64,000 nt of DNA from Rhizobium sp. AC27/96 (GCF_001692325.1 NZ_LXKN01000001.1:744001-808000); one strand, 5' to 3'; shown: positions 29,241-38,666, counted from the first letter of the stretch. Translations and numbers: made by a program. Notes: generated from the sequence alone by a model not told the origin.

Positions 29241-30695
29241 TCATTCAGTCTTCAGTGATGCATGCGCTTCAAGCGCGCGTCGCCGTGCAACGGCATGATC
29301 GACGATTGGCCGTGGATAATGCTCACCAAGCCTTATCCCTGCGCGCTTCAGCACATCGTCAGGCGCCTCGAAGGGCCGATGGATATATTTGCCGTCGAGG
29401 TCGGCCAGTTCCGGCACGAAGGTTCGGATATAGCCGCCATCGGCATCGAATTTTTCGCCCTGCAGCACCGGATTGAAGATGCGGAAGAAGGGTGAGGCAT
29501 CGGCGCCGGACCCCGCCACCCACTGCCAGTTTGCGGCATTGGCCGCCGGATCTGCATCCACAAGCGTGTCCCGAAACCAGGTCTCGCCTTCGCGCCAGTC
29601 GATCAGCAGATCCTTGATCAGGAAGGAGGCGACGATCATGCGGACGCGATTGTGCATCCAGCCATGGCGCCAGAGCTGCCGCATGCCGGCATCGACGATC
29701 GGATATCCCGTTTGCCCGCGCCGCCAGCTGTCGAACAGCGTCGCATCCGAGCGCCATGGGAAATCGTCATAGCGATCGTTCCAGTTGGCCGAATTGAGTT
29801 TGGGGAAATGGAAGAGCTGGTGATAGCAGAATTCCCGCCACGCCAGTTCCTTGCGAAAGCGAACGATATTGTCTGTCGGAATATGTTTGGGAAGACCGCG
29901 CGTGGCGTGCCAGATCCTTGCAGGCGAGATCTCGCCGAGCGCCAGATGTGGCGACAGAAGCGATGTTGCCGGCTTGTCGGGAAAATCGCGATCGACGGCG
30001 TAGCTGTCGAGTGAAGACTCGATGAAATCGGTGAGTTTCTCGCGCGCCGCAGCCTCGCCCGGTGTCCACATATCGTAGAAATCGGAGGCCCAGTTCGGCT
30101 TGGTGGGCAATAGCCCCCATGAGCCCAACGAATCCGATTGGGGCCAGCGGCTGGGTGCCTCCAGTGTTTCCGGGGCATCGATCGGAAAGGGTGGCTCGCC
30201 GGATTGCTCCAGCGCCCGCCAGAAGGGCGTATAGGTCTTGTAGGGATTGCCCGTGCCGGTGCGCACGCGGGACGGTTCGTGCAGCAGCTGGCCCGCAAAG
30301 CTGTTTGCCTCGAAACCGGCATCCCGCAAGCTCTTCTTGATGTCCATATCCACAGCCATGCCTGCGGGATCATAGCGGCGGTTCCAGACGATCGCCTCCG
30401 CATCGGTTTCCTCGGCAAGCTTTTGGATGACCGACAGGGCATCGCCCGTTCGTAGAACAAGCTTGCTGCCAAGCTCGTGGAGACTTTTCTCCAAGGCGGC
30501 GAGAGAATGATGCAGCCACCATTGTTGTGCAGCCCCGAGCGGCCCACAGCCTTTTGCTTCCGGCTCCTGGATATAGATGGGAACGATAGGCCGCCCGGAT
30601 GTCACCGCTGCCCGCAGAGCGTGATTGTCGTCGAGGCGGAGATCCTTGCGAAACCATAGGAGGACGGGTTTCGGCTCGCTCTTGGATGATGTCAT
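29241..30695 (-). CDS. phrB: Deoxyribodipyrimidine photolyase (class I)
   Basis: 484 residues. The N-terminal antenna domain starts LLWFRKDLRLDDNHAL; the C-terminal FAD domain has GQTGYPIVDAGMRQLWRHGW, MHNRVRMIVASFL and DADPAANAANWQWVAGSG, all diagnostic of light-driven CPD photolyases. It repairs UV-induced cyclobutane dimers. The length matches E. coli PhrB (472). The tryptophan-rich C-terminal domain is intact. Confidence 0.96.
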   Translation of the reverse strand: MTSSKSEPKPVLLWFRKDLRLDDNHALRAAVTSGRPIVPIYIQEPEAKGCGPLGAAQQWWLHHSLAALEKSLHELGSKLVLRTGDALSVIQKLAEETDAEAIVWNRRYDPAGMAVDMDIKKSLRDAGFEANSFAGQLLHEPSRVRTGTGNPYKTYTPFWRALEQSGEPPFPIDAPETLEAPSRWPQSDSLGSWGLLPTKPNWASDFYDMWTPGEAAAREKLTDFIESSLDSYAVDRDFPDKPATSLLSPHLALGEISPARIWHATRGLPKHIPTDNIVRFRKELAWREFCYHQLFHFPKLNSANWNDRYDDFPWRSDATLFDSWRRGQTGYPIVDAGMRQLWRHGWMHNRVRMIVASFLIKDLLIDWREGETWFRDTLVDADPAANAANWQWVAGSGADASPFFRIFNPVLQGEKFDADGGYIRTFVPELADLDGKYIHRPFEAPDDVLKRAGIRLGEHYPRPIVDHAVARRRALEAHASLKTE

Positions 30696-30936
30696 GGTTC
30701 TTGTCGGTCGCCTGTATGGTTTTTCAAATGCTGTGTTGCCGCCGAACCAGTATACGATGCGGGTAGCGGATTGGTTCCACCACCGCCCGTTTCATAAGAA
30801 AATTCTACACGCAACTCTCGTGAAGGAATCTGGTCACTGCCTGTGATATAAGGTTCCTTGTCACTGTTCTGTAATGCAAATTCGCTAGCAGTCCAGCCGA
30901 TTGACGGCCCAGAATTGACAGACGGGGAAAATTGAT

Positions 30937-32049
30937 ATGGCGGAAATTCGGATCGAACAAGTTCGCAAGGCCTATGGACGCAATGAGGTCGTTCATGGTG
31001 TCGACCTGAATTTCCGATCGGGCGAGTTCGTCGTTATTCTCGGGCCTTCCGGCTGTGGCAAGTCCACGCTGCTGCGCATGATTGCCGGCCTCGAGGATAT
31101 TTCGTCCGGCGAGATCGTCATCGACGGCAAGGTCGTCAACCAGCTTGAGCCGCGCGAGCGCGGCTGCGCCATGGTCTTCCAGAACTACGCGCTCTATCCG
31201 CACATGGATGTTGCCGCCAACATGGGCTACGCGCTGAAGGTTGCCGGCGTGCCGCGCGCCGAGCGCGATCGCCGCATCAAGGAAACCGCCAAGATCGTCG
31301 GCCTGGAGGATTTCCTTGCCCGCAAGCCGGCCGAGCTTTCCGGCGGCCAGCGCCAGCGTGTCGCCATGGGTCGCGCCATCATCCGCGAACCGAAGGTCTT
31401 CCTCTTCGACGAACCGCTATCCAACCTCGATGCCAAGCTGCGCGTACAGATGCGCGTCGAGATCCGCCGCCTGCACAAGCGCCTGTCGGCCACCTCGGTT
31501 TTCGTGACCCACGACCAGGTCGAAGCAATGACGCTCGCCGACAAGCTCGTCGTCATGTACAAGGGCAATGTCGAGCAGGTCGGCACTCCCCTTGAAATCT
31601 ACAACACACCGCGCACCCGTTTCGTCGGCTCCTTTATCGGCTCGCCCGCCATGAATTTCCTGGAAGGCTCATTCTCGGCCAACGGCGAGCAGTTCAACTT
31701 CGATGGCCTGCCGATCGGCATTGATGCCAATATCGGCAAGCGTCACGCCGGCCAGCCGGTTGCCCTCGGCATCCGTCCGGAACATGCTCGTCTCGTGCCG
31801 GCAGGCACGCCCGGCGCCATTCCGGCTACCGTTGATTTCGTCGAAGAACTCGGCGCCGGCCGTGTCATCCATTGCGATATCAACGGATCGAGCTTCGCCG
31901 TCGCTGTATCGGACCACACGACCGGCCAGACCGGCCAGTCCGTTGGTCTCGACCTGCCGCAGCAGCACACGCACCTCTTCGCCCAGGATACCGGCCTGCG
32001 GCTCGACGCCGTTGCCTCCGTCACGCCGCTTAAGGTGATGGCGCACTAA
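30937..32049 (+). CDS. ugpC: ABC transporter ATP-binding protein, sn-glycerol-3-phosphate type
   Basis: 370 residues of the MalK/UgpC group. Walker [10 protein letters not shown] (about 37-45), signature [14 protein letters not shown], Walker [16 protein letters not shown], and a C-terminal OB-like TOBE domain from about 240 ([10 protein letters not shown]). The protein energises import together with two permeases. The likely partners UgpBAE are encoded 2.2 kb away on the other strand, past an esterase gene. It could also serve other sugar permeases, as MsmK-like ATPases do. A strong terminator follows. Confidence 0.88.
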   Translation: MAEIRIEQVRKAYGRNEVVHGVDLNFRSGEFVVILGPSGCGKSTLLRMIAGLEDISSGEIVIDGKVVNQLEPRERGCAMVFQNYALYPHMDVAANMGYALKVAGVPRAERDRRIKETAKIVGLEDFLARKPAELSGGQRQRVAMGRAIIREPKVFLFDEPLSNLDAKLRVQMRVEIRRLHKRLSATSVFVTHDQVEAMTLADKLVVMYKGNVEQVGTPLEIYNTPRTRFVGSFIGSPAMNFLEGSFSANGEQFNFDGLPIGIDANIGKRHAGQPVALGIRPEHARLVPAGTPGAIPATVDFVEELGAGRVIHCDINGSSFAVAVSDHTTGQTGQSVGLDLPQQHTHLFAQDTGLRLDAVASVTPLKVMAH

Positions 32050-32076
32050 TTTCAGACATCAATTTTCAGCAGGCAT

Positions 32077-32109
32077 GCCCGGAAGTCTCTAAGACTTCCG
32101 GGCTTTTTT
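32077..32109 (+). terminator. Intrinsic terminator of ugpC
   Basis: Perfect 12-bp stem GCCCGGAAGTCT / AGACTTCCGGGC with loop CTA and six T residues, 28 bp past the stop. Confidence 0.92.
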
Positions 32110-32163
32110 ATGCGGAGTTGCCATCGATTATGGCAGCGTCCTAGCTCTTGACCCGCCGGCGAG

Positions 32164-33780
32164 TCATTTGGCGCATTCGAAATTCTCCGCCTTGTTCGGA
32201 TCGGTCGCGCCGGCCTTATATTTCGGATAAGAGGGGTATTCGCACATGGGCCGCGTGCGGCCGGCGCCGTCATTGCCGGCGTCGCCGACGATCAGATTTT
32301 CAGGGGCTTTTCCTTTTTCCACCCAATTCTCCAATGCGCTCAGCGGATCCCAGGCGGCGATGAACTTGCCGCTGCCATGGCCGAAGCCGGGCACGAGATA
32401 GAAGCGCATGAAGCCGCGGACATTCTCCGCCCCCATCGTTTTGACCACGCGCTCATAATAGGAAACCGTATTGTAGGGCGAGATCGCGAAATCGATGGTG
32501 CCGTGCATCAGCAACATCTTGCCGCCGCGCTTTTCGAATGCGGACAGGTCGGCGCTGTTCGCATCGATCAGCTTGGAAACCTCCGCGATACGCTTTGCAT
32601 ATTTCGGGGGATCGAAAGTCATGGTGTCGAACTTCGGATCGCGCACGATCGCGTAGCGGATCAATGGGTCCGCAAGGACGGCAAGACCGAAATTGGCAAC
32701 GGGAGTTGGCGGATTTGTCAGCTCCGGCGACAGGCCGAAACCCCAGAGACCATAGAGATCGCCACCTTGAAAGATCGGCCAGCGTGGGAAGCCTTCGACA
32801 CCGTCCTGCAGCTTGACCGGAGACTTGTAGGGCGTGTTGATCGTCTTCAGCACTGCGATCTGGGTGTCTGAAAGGCATGTATCGCCTTCATCCTTTCCGC
32901 TTGCGCAGCGAAGGTCCTCGATCTTGAAGGTCGCGTCGCAGGCCGCCGTATTCGAGATGAGACCGTCTTCAACGCCGTCGAGCTTGTCGCACGCTTTGGT
33001 GACGGCAGAATTGAGCAGTTCGACCTTGGCGGGGCTTAGATAGCCGCCGTTTCGATAGAAAGCCTTCGCGAGATGATTGCCGGAAAGCTGCAAGGCAGAG
33101 AAGGGGTTTGCCGGATGAGTGACGATGGCGCCATCGTAATCGGCCGGCCAGCGCTGGATCGCGATCAGGGATTCGTGTCCGCCCTGCGAATTGCCTTGAA
33201 TATAGGTCTTCTGCTGCTTCCTGCCGTAATAGTCGGAGACCACGGCGATTGCGGCATCGTGGGTCTTCTTGATTTGCAGGCCGCCGAAATTGGCCAGGGC
33301 CTCATTGTTCAGGAGGAATTTGCCGTCGAGCACCGATGGCGACTGGTGGCCGCTATCGCTGCCGAAGGTGACATAGCCGCGCTGCAGAGGCGTCTGGACG
33401 GCATCTGAGCCAAAGGAAACGTTCTTGACCGCCTCGATCAGGGTTCCGTCATAGCCACCGCCACCATACTGGATGATCTTGTCGTTCCAGGTCAGCGGCA
33501 GATTGACTTGGAAATTGATGTTCGGCGCCTTGGGATCGATGGGCTCGATCCCGCCCAGCACCTTGCAGAAGCCGCCGCCAGCGGCTTGGTCGCCCTTGAG
33601 AAGATCGGCGGAATAGACGACGGCGCGACGAGCCGGCTCGCCGATCTCGTCCGGGGAAATCAGCATCCCGCGCAGAGCCATGCAATGGGCTTCTTCGGGT
33701 GTTGGCATGTCTTGAGCGGCGCTGACACCCGCGCTCAGGAAAACTACCGCATTCGCCAAGATGAATTGCCAAAGTCTCAT
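32164..33780 (-). CDS. Tannase/feruloyl esterase family protein, secreted
   Basis: 538 residues from the ATG at 33780 (GGAGGAGG upstream). A signal peptide spans about residues 1-22. The alpha/beta-hydrolase core with YIQGNSQGGHESL (nucleophile S198), MHGTIDFAISP (Asp about 430) and YLVPGFGHGSG (His about 468) matches the tannase/FaeB family of polyphenol esterases. In the family's CS-D-HC motif the cysteines next to Ser and His form a disulfide; here both are replaced (N197 and G469). Other cysteines remain (for example in TKACDKLD and AACDATF, the lid/calcium-loop region). A plant phenolic ester substrate is inferred. Confidence 0.85.
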   Translation of the reverse strand: MRLWQFILANAVVFLSAGVSAAQDMPTPEEAHCMALRGMLISPDEIGEPARRAVVYSADLLKGDQAAGGGFCKVLGGIEPIDPKAPNINFQVNLPLTWNDKIIQYGGGGYDGTLIEAVKNVSFGSDAVQTPLQRGYVTFGSDSGHQSPSVLDGKFLLNNEALANFGGLQIKKTHDAAIAVVSDYYGRKQQKTYIQGNSQGGHESLIAIQRWPADYDGAIVTHPANPFSALQLSGNHLAKAFYRNGGYLSPAKVELLNSAVTKACDKLDGVEDGLISNTAACDATFKIEDLRCASGKDEGDTCLSDTQIAVLKTINTPYKSPVKLQDGVEGFPRWPIFQGGDLYGLWGFGLSPELTNPPTPVANFGLAVLADPLIRYAIVRDPKFDTMTFDPPKYAKRIAEVSKLIDANSADLSAFEKRGGKMLLMHGTIDFAISPYNTVSYYERVVKTMGAENVRGFMRFYLVPGFGHGSGKFIAAWDPLSALENWVEKGKAPENLIVGDAGNDGAGRTRPMCEYPSYPKYKAGATDPNKAENFECAK

Positions 33781-34205
33781 TGCATCCTCCTCCTTGCAAT
33801 TTCGATGCGCACGCGTGGTTGGATTTGTCGCTTGGCCAGTTTCATGTTCCTGTCCGAAACTGCGCGCATGCAGTTTCGTTTCGCGACGAAGCCCCGCTGT
33901 GCTCATGGGACACGTAGCGAGATCATGGCGAAAAACACGCAATTGGCTGAAGCTTGACGAATCCCCCAATCAGGCCCTCCAGCCGATTGGGTCAGTGAAA
34001 AATGAAGGCAACGGAGTGCTGTCACAATGCATTTTTCGGGCAATAAATTGCATTAATCGAACATCGCCGCAGGCGCGCGTGCAGGGGCGTGTATAGCGAG
34101 ACAGCGGTAAAAGCGCAGAGGCGGATGAGGGAGGGGATTAAATGTCCTTGGCGCCGAGGGCGCGGGCAGCTGCCGCGCCCGAGTGGGGCGAGGCAGGCTA
34201 TCCTA
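33781..34205. other. Intergenic region between the esterase gene and ugpE
   Basis: 425 bp. It contains an inverted repeat CCCAATC-N13-GATTGGG at 33965-33991, a possible operator for the esterase gene, and a GC-rich hairpin GGGCGCG / CGCGCCC at 34158-34180 that lies 26 bp past the ugpE stop and may close the ugp transcript. No gene is supported. Confidence 0.5.
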
Positions 34206-35120
34206 TCACTTTTCGGTGGCGATCAGGCCGCGAACGAACCAGCGCTGCATCAGGACAACGACGGTGAGCGGCGGCAGCATCACGATCAGCGTGCCGGCCA
34301 TGGCGATATGCCATTCAGGAAGGCCGCCGATATTCGGAATGAGCTGCTTGAGTTCGGTCACCGCAGTCATATGCGCTGGGTCGGTGGTGACGAGCAGCGG
34401 CCAGAGATACTGGTTCCAGGCCCAGAGGAACATGATGGTGCCGAGGGCTGCCATGTTGGTGCGCGACAGTGGCAGCAGGATATCGATGAAGAAACGCAGC
34501 GATCCCGCGCCATCCATGCGCGCGGCCTCGGTCAGCTCGTCCGGTATTGTCAGGAAGAACTGACGATAGAGGAACGTACCCGTCGCCGTCGCGACCAATG
34601 GCAGGATCAGGCCGATCGAGGAGTTGAGCAGCCCAAGGTTCAGCGCGACTTCAACGCCTGTAACCTTCTGGATGAGCCAGCTGATGCCGGTAATGTCGAG
34701 AATCCCCTGATAGGGAGACAGGACGTTCGCTGCGACCGCATAGGTTGGCACGATGCGTACTTCGAGTGGCAGCATCAGCGTCACGAAGATCAGCCAGAAG
34801 ATGAAGTGGCGGCCAGGATAGCGGAAGTAGACCAGCGAAAAGGCTGTTATCGCCGAAATCAGCACTTTTCCCACCGCAACGCCGGTGGCGAAGATCAGGC
34901 TGTTCAGCAGCTTTGGACCAAGATTGGCGGTCGTCCAAGCTGTCTGCAGATTGACCCAGAAATCCGAGCCGGGGATCAGCGACATCGGCACCTTGTTGAC
35001 GTCGGCCAGATTATGGGATGCGGCGATGGCGACGATTGTCAAAGGTCCCACCGCCACCACGAAACCGATGAACAGGATCAGATGGGTGAAGAAATTCAGT
35101 ATTGGTGTGCGCTCGACCAT
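34206..35120 (-). CDS. ugpE: sn-glycerol-3-phosphate ABC transporter permease
   Basis: 304 residues with six predicted membrane helices, starting at about residues 12-32 (FFTHLILFIGFVVAVGPLTI). The cytoplasmic EAA loop that contacts the ATPase reads ELTEAARMDGAGSLRFFIDI at about 212-231. The MalG/UgpE family partner of UgpA. Slightly longer than E. coli UgpE (281). The start lies seven bases after the ugpA stop, so translation is probably coupled. Confidence 0.92.
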   Translation of the reverse strand: MVERTPILNFFTHLILFIGFVVAVGPLTIVAIAASHNLADVNKVPMSLIPGSDFWVNLQTAWTTANLGPKLLNSLIFATGVAVGKVLISAITAFSLVYFRYPGRHFIFWLIFVTLMLPLEVRIVPTYAVAANVLSPYQGILDITGISWLIQKVTGVEVALNLGLLNSSIGLILPLVATATGTFLYRQFFLTIPDELTEAARMDGAGSLRFFIDILLPLSRTNMAALGTIMFLWAWNQYLWPLLVTTDPAHMTAVTELKQLIPNIGGLPEWHIAMAGTLIVMLPPLTVVVLMQRWFVRGLIATEK

Positions 35121-35127
35121 GGCAGCC

Positions 35128-36012
35128 TCAACGGTAATGAACGCGCCGCTCGATGAAGCGGAACTGGAAGATGGTAAGCACGATGATCAGCAGCATCAGG
35201 ATGATGCTCTGTGCCGCCGCACCGGAAAAGTCGAGGCCTTTGAAGCCGTCGGAATAGATCTTGTAGACCATGAGGTTAGTCGAGTTGTGTGGCCCGCCTG
35301 ACGTCATGATGTCGACGATGCCGAAGGAATCCTGGAAGCTTTCGGTGATGTTGATGACCAGCAGGAAGAAGATCGTCGGCGTGATCAACGGGAACTGGAT
35401 ATCCCAGAACCGCCGGAGCACGCTGGAGCCATCCATGGCGGCCGCTTCGATCAGCGAGCGCGGGATGCCCTGGAAAGCAGCCAGGAAGAAGATGAAGCTA
35501 TAGCCGATATATTTCCACGAGAAGGCGGCGATGATGCAGGCCATGGCCGCGTTGCCGTCAAGGCCCGGATCCCAAATGCCCGGCCACCACTGATTGACCA
35601 CGGCGATGAGGCCGGCTTCCGGCGCCAGGATGAAGCGGAAGGCCATTGCCGAGGCGGGGGCCGCGATGCCATAGGGCCAGATCAGCACGACGCGGTAGAG
35701 TTTCGAGCCGCGCAGCTGTCGATCGGTCAGGGCTGCGAGTATAAGGCCGCCCCCCATGGCAATGGCAGTGCTGATAGCGGCGAAAATGATGCTGATCGTG
35801 ACCGAGTTCCAGTAATCGGAACTGGCGAGGATGGCTTTGAAATTGTCGAGCCCGACCCAGATGTTGCCGCCGCCCCAGGGCTGCTGCAGCGTCAACGACC
35901 AGAAGACCGCTTGACCGGCCGGCCAATAGAAAAAAGTGAAGATGAGGAGCAACTGCGGCACTGCGAACAGGATGCCGACACTCCATTTGTTGAAAGTTAT
36001 GCGCTTTTCCAT
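35128..36012 (-). CDS. ugpA: sn-glycerol-3-phosphate ABC transporter permease
   Basis: 294 residues with six predicted membrane helices; the first (about 12-32) follows MEKRITFNKW. The EAA loop is SLIEAAAMDGSSVLRRFWDI. MalF/UgpA family; the length matches E. coli UgpA (295). It is preceded by a strong hairpin in the gap after ugpB and followed directly by ugpE. Confidence 0.93.
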   Translation of the reverse strand: MEKRITFNKWSVGILFAVPQLLLIFTFFYWPAGQAVFWSLTLQQPWGGGNIWVGLDNFKAILASSDYWNSVTISIIFAAISTAIAMGGGLILAALTDRQLRGSKLYRVVLIWPYGIAAPASAMAFRFILAPEAGLIAVVNQWWPGIWDPGLDGNAAMACIIAAFSWKYIGYSFIFFLAAFQGIPRSLIEAAAMDGSSVLRRFWDIQFPLITPTIFFLLVINITESFQDSFGIVDIMTSGGPHNSTNLMVYKIYSDGFKGLDFSGAAAQSIILMLLIIVLTIFQFRFIERRVHYR

Positions 36013-36061
36013 GGTCTCTTCCGGCTTGCGATCCCGATGCCATTCTTGCTCTCATAACGAA

Positions 36062-36087
36062 CGTCCGCCGGGAAACCCCGGCGGACG
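36062..36087 (-). promoter_or_regulatory. Stable hairpin between ugpB and ugpA
   Basis: Perfect 11-bp arms CGTCCGCCGGG / CCCGGCGGACG with a 4-nt loop, 24 bp past the ugpB stop, without a T run. Hairpins at this place in binding-protein operons usually protect the upstream mRNA so that the binding protein is made in excess of the permeases. Confidence 0.75.
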
Positions 36088-36110
36088 CTGCCTGTCATGA
36101 GTTTTGCTGC

Positions 36111-37463
36111 TTACGGCAGCTGCTTGCCCTTGTAGGTCGCTTCGAAGCGATCGAGAACGGTGTCGCCATTCTTGACGAGATTGTCGATGCCTTCCTGGAC
36201 GCTGACCTTGTTGGCGAAAATGGCCTGCATCTGGTTGCCGAATTCAGCGCGGATCTGCGTGAAGTTGCCGAGGCGAACGCCACGGGTGATCGGGGTCGGC
36301 TCGGAAGCGGTCAAGCTGGCGATTGCGATTTCACGGCCCTTATAGGGAGCCTTGTCGTAGAAGCCGGAGGACTTCATGAAGTTGAAGCCAGCCTTGGTGA
36401 CCGGAATATAGCCGGTGTTGGTCGACCAGAAGAGAGCTGTTTCTGGCTTGGCGATGAAGGCGAGGAACGCGGCAGCGCCCTTGTATTCATCAGCCGACTT
36501 GCCGGAGAGAACCCAGAGCGATGCGCCGCCGACGAGCGAATTCTTGCGCTCGGTGCCGGCATAGACCGGAAGTTCGGCAACATCCCAGTTCAGGCCGGCC
36601 TTCTGGGTCTTGGTGATCGAGCCGTGATCGCCGACCGAGGTGAGGATCATCTGGCAATCGCCCGAAGCGAAGGCCTGAACCATATCCTGGCCAAGATCCT
36701 TGGACTTGATCTTGATGAGGCCCTGGTCGTACCAGCTCTTGAGGTCGGTAACGTACTTGACGAACTTGGTCTTGTTGACGGTCAGGCGAGCGTCGAGGCC
36801 GTCATAACCGTTGTTCTTCGTGGCAACCGGCTGGTCGTGGATGGCAGAGAACTGCTCCATCAGCTGCCAGCTTTCGTTGCCGGAGATGTTGATGGCCATC
36901 GGGCAATCATAGCCAGCGCCCTTCAGCGCCTTCATTTCGGCAGCGGCATCTTCCCAGGTCTTCGGAGCTTCGGTCTTGCCGATCTTGGCAAAAGCGTCCT
37001 TGTTCCAATAGAGCAGGGCGGTCGAGGAGTTGAACGGGAAGGACAGCAGCTCGCCCTTGGACGTTGCGTAATAGCGGGCGATACCCGGGAAATAGTCGTT
37101 CCAGTCGACCTTGTAGCCGTTTTCAGCCATCAGCTTGGTGACGGAGTGATAGGCGCCCGAAAGCATCATGGTCGCGGTGCCGACGTCATAGACCTGAACG
37201 ATCGTCGGCTGCTTGCCGGCGCGGAAGGCGGCAATGGTGTTCTGCAGAGCGGCGTCGTAGCTGCCCTGGCTGACGCAGGAGACTTCATAGTCCTTCTGCG
37301 AGTCGTTGAAGTTCTTGCAGAGCGTCTGAACGACGCGTTCCAGGTCGCCCGACAGGCCGAACCAGAAATCGAACTTGGTCGGAGCGGCAGCAGCAGGCAG
37401 GGCCAGCGCTAAGCTCATGACGCCGGCGGCGGCAGCCGAAATGCAGTTTTTAAGTTTCGACAT
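36111..37463 (-). CDS. ugpB: sn-glycerol-3-phosphate ABC transporter substrate-binding protein
   Basis: 450 residues with a signal peptide of about 27 residues ending ALPAAAA. The mature start PTKFDFWFGLSGDLERVVQT and the later YNGLDARLTVNK-like and WALSSVGDHGS-like regions fit the UgpB family of type 1 binding proteins (seen here as NNGYDGLDARLTVNK and MILTSVGDHGSI). It captures glycerol-3-phosphate or its diesters in the periplasm. A candidate Pho box lies 66-85 bp upstream, matching known PhoB control of ugp. Confidence 0.93.
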   Translation of the reverse strand: MSKLKNCISAAAAGVMSLALALPAAAAPTKFDFWFGLSGDLERVVQTLCKNFNDSQKDYEVSCVSQGSYDAALQNTIAAFRAGKQPTIVQVYDVGTATMMLSGAYHSVTKLMAENGYKVDWNDYFPGIARYYATSKGELLSFPFNSSTALLYWNKDAFAKIGKTEAPKTWEDAAAEMKALKGAGYDCPMAINISGNESWQLMEQFSAIHDQPVATKNNGYDGLDARLTVNKTKFVKYVTDLKSWYDQGLIKIKSKDLGQDMVQAFASGDCQMILTSVGDHGSITKTQKAGLNWDVAELPVYAGTERKNSLVGGASLWVLSGKSADEYKGAAAFLAFIAKPETALFWSTNTGYIPVTKAGFNFMKSSGFYDKAPYKGREIAIASLTASEPTPITRGVRLGNFTQIRAEFGNQMQAIFANKVSVQEGIDNLVKNGDTVLDRFEATYKGKQLP

Positions 37464-37528
37464 TATCCCTATTTCCTTTTTGAAAGCTCGGAACCGGTGG
37501 TCTTGCGCAAGTCCGCGGTAGCGGCGTT

Positions 37529-37548
37529 ATAGACAAGCTGTGTGACAG
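37529..37548 (-). promoter_or_regulatory. Candidate Pho box upstream of ugpB
   Basis: On the minus strand CTGTCAC-ACAGC-TTGTCTAT: the first half matches the CTGTCAT Pho-box repeat at six of seven positions, and the second half is weak and shifted by one base. The site is 66-85 bp before the ugpB start. The rest of the 326-bp gap (37464-37789) shows no gene. Confidence 0.4.
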
Positions 37549-37789
37549 TTTGTTGAGGGCGAGAATCCCGTGTTACCGGGCATTTTCAGTCGAAGTGAGG
37601 GGTTGCGGGGGCGCGCGCTTCAATCGATTATACATTTGAGAAAAGGCTAATCAAGGTGGGCAATATTCGGTGGCTCTGGCCACGCTTGTCGCCTGTTCGC
37701 AAGTGGCCGATTACCTTTCTTGCTGGTGGCCCGGGCGATGATGCATGATCTCCCGCGGCGAATCCTGAAAGCAGTGGAGGAGGGGATCG

Positions 37790-38347
37790 ATGGGTCTCAG
37801 CGAAAGACAGAAGATGGCGGCCGGGGAGTGGTATTGCTGCTTCGATGCGGAGCTTGATGGCCTGCGTTGGCGCGCGCGTGACGCCGTGCATCAGCATAAT
37901 ACCATGCCGCCGTCCCAGCGCGGCAATATGGGGCCTGCCTTGTCGGCGCTCTTTGCCGACGCCGGAGAGAACGTTTTCATCGAAGCCCCGTTCCACTGCT
38001 CCTACGGCATGAATATTTCACTCGGAAGCCGGGTCTATCTGAATGCCGGCTGCATTATTCTCGATAGCGCCAGCGTGCGCATCGGCGACGGCAGCATGCT
38101 CGGGCCGGGCGTCCATATATATTGTGCCGAACATCACAAGGATGCGGATCTGCGTGGGCAGGGTGTGGAAATCGCGCGGCCGGTCACGATCGGCCGGAGG
38201 GTATGGATTGGCGGCGGTGCGATCGTCGTCGGCGGCGTGACGATCGGTGACGGCGCAATCATCGGCGCTGGCGCTGTCGTGAACAGGGATGTCGCGCCGG
38301 GTGCGACCGTTGTCGGCAATCCCGCTCGTCCGGTCGGCGCGAGATAA
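37790..38347 (+). CDS. Sugar O-acetyltransferase (maltose acetyltransferase/NodL type)
   Basis: 185 residues. An N-terminal Mac domain (LSERQKMAAGEWYCCFDAEL) is followed by left-handed beta-helix hexapeptide repeats (VYLNAGCIILDSASVRIGDG, VTIGDGAIIGAGAVV) and the catalytic histidine in YCAEHHKD. The family acetylates sugars with acetyl-CoA; NodL acts on Nod-factor chitin backbones. No nod genes are nearby, so a general maltose/galactoside acetyltransferase is as likely. Confidence 0.9.
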   Translation: MGLSERQKMAAGEWYCCFDAELDGLRWRARDAVHQHNTMPPSQRGNMGPALSALFADAGENVFIEAPFHCSYGMNISLGSRVYLNAGCIILDSASVRIGDGSMLGPGVHIYCAEHHKDADLRGQGVEIARPVTIGRRVWIGGGAIVVGGVTIGDGAIIGAGAVVNRDVAPGATVVGNPARPVGAR

Positions 38348-38354
38348 ATTGGGG

Positions 38355-38666
38355 CTAGTTTGCCGGACGGCGCCTTTTTGTCCACCACACGGCAAAGCGA
38401 CGGCGCCAGCGGCGCACGGTGGGCATATCATGCGATAGCACGATGAAGCCCAATGGCAGCATCCAGAAGCCGAGCACCGGCAGGAAACCAAGCAGTCCGC
38501 CGAAAATAAGGGCGATGCCCACGCCGACGCGCGCAAGCCGCGACCGGGGCAGGGGAATTCTCACAGAGCCGAAAACAAGTTCGCGAGTTGAGGGATCAAT
38601 GCCGAAACGGCGGGTTTTCCGGCCATTTCGATCGGCATTTGCTGTCGTTCCGCTTTGATCAGTCAT
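38355..38666 (-). CDS. Small membrane protein of unknown function
   Basis: 103 residues from the ATG at 38666; no strong ribosome site. A hydrophilic N-terminus is followed by a paired hydrophobic region (about 46-77, GVGIALIFGGLLGFLPVLGF and MLPLGFIVLS) and a very basic tail (RRWRRRFAVWWTKRRR). The layout resembles PGPGW-type transmembrane proteins, but the motif itself is not clear. It converges on the acetyltransferase with a 7-bp gap. Confidence 0.7.
   Translation of the reverse strand: MTDQSGTTANADRNGRKTRRFGIDPSTRELVFGSVRIPLPRSRLARVGVGIALIFGGLLGFLPVLGFWMLPLGFIVLSHDMPTVRRWRRRFAVWWTKRRRPAN

Noticed and set aside
34089-35156. 355-codon frame opposite ugpE
   Set aside because: Composition is Arg/Gln/Glu/His-rich without any recognisable domain, while the other strand encodes a clear six-helix permease.
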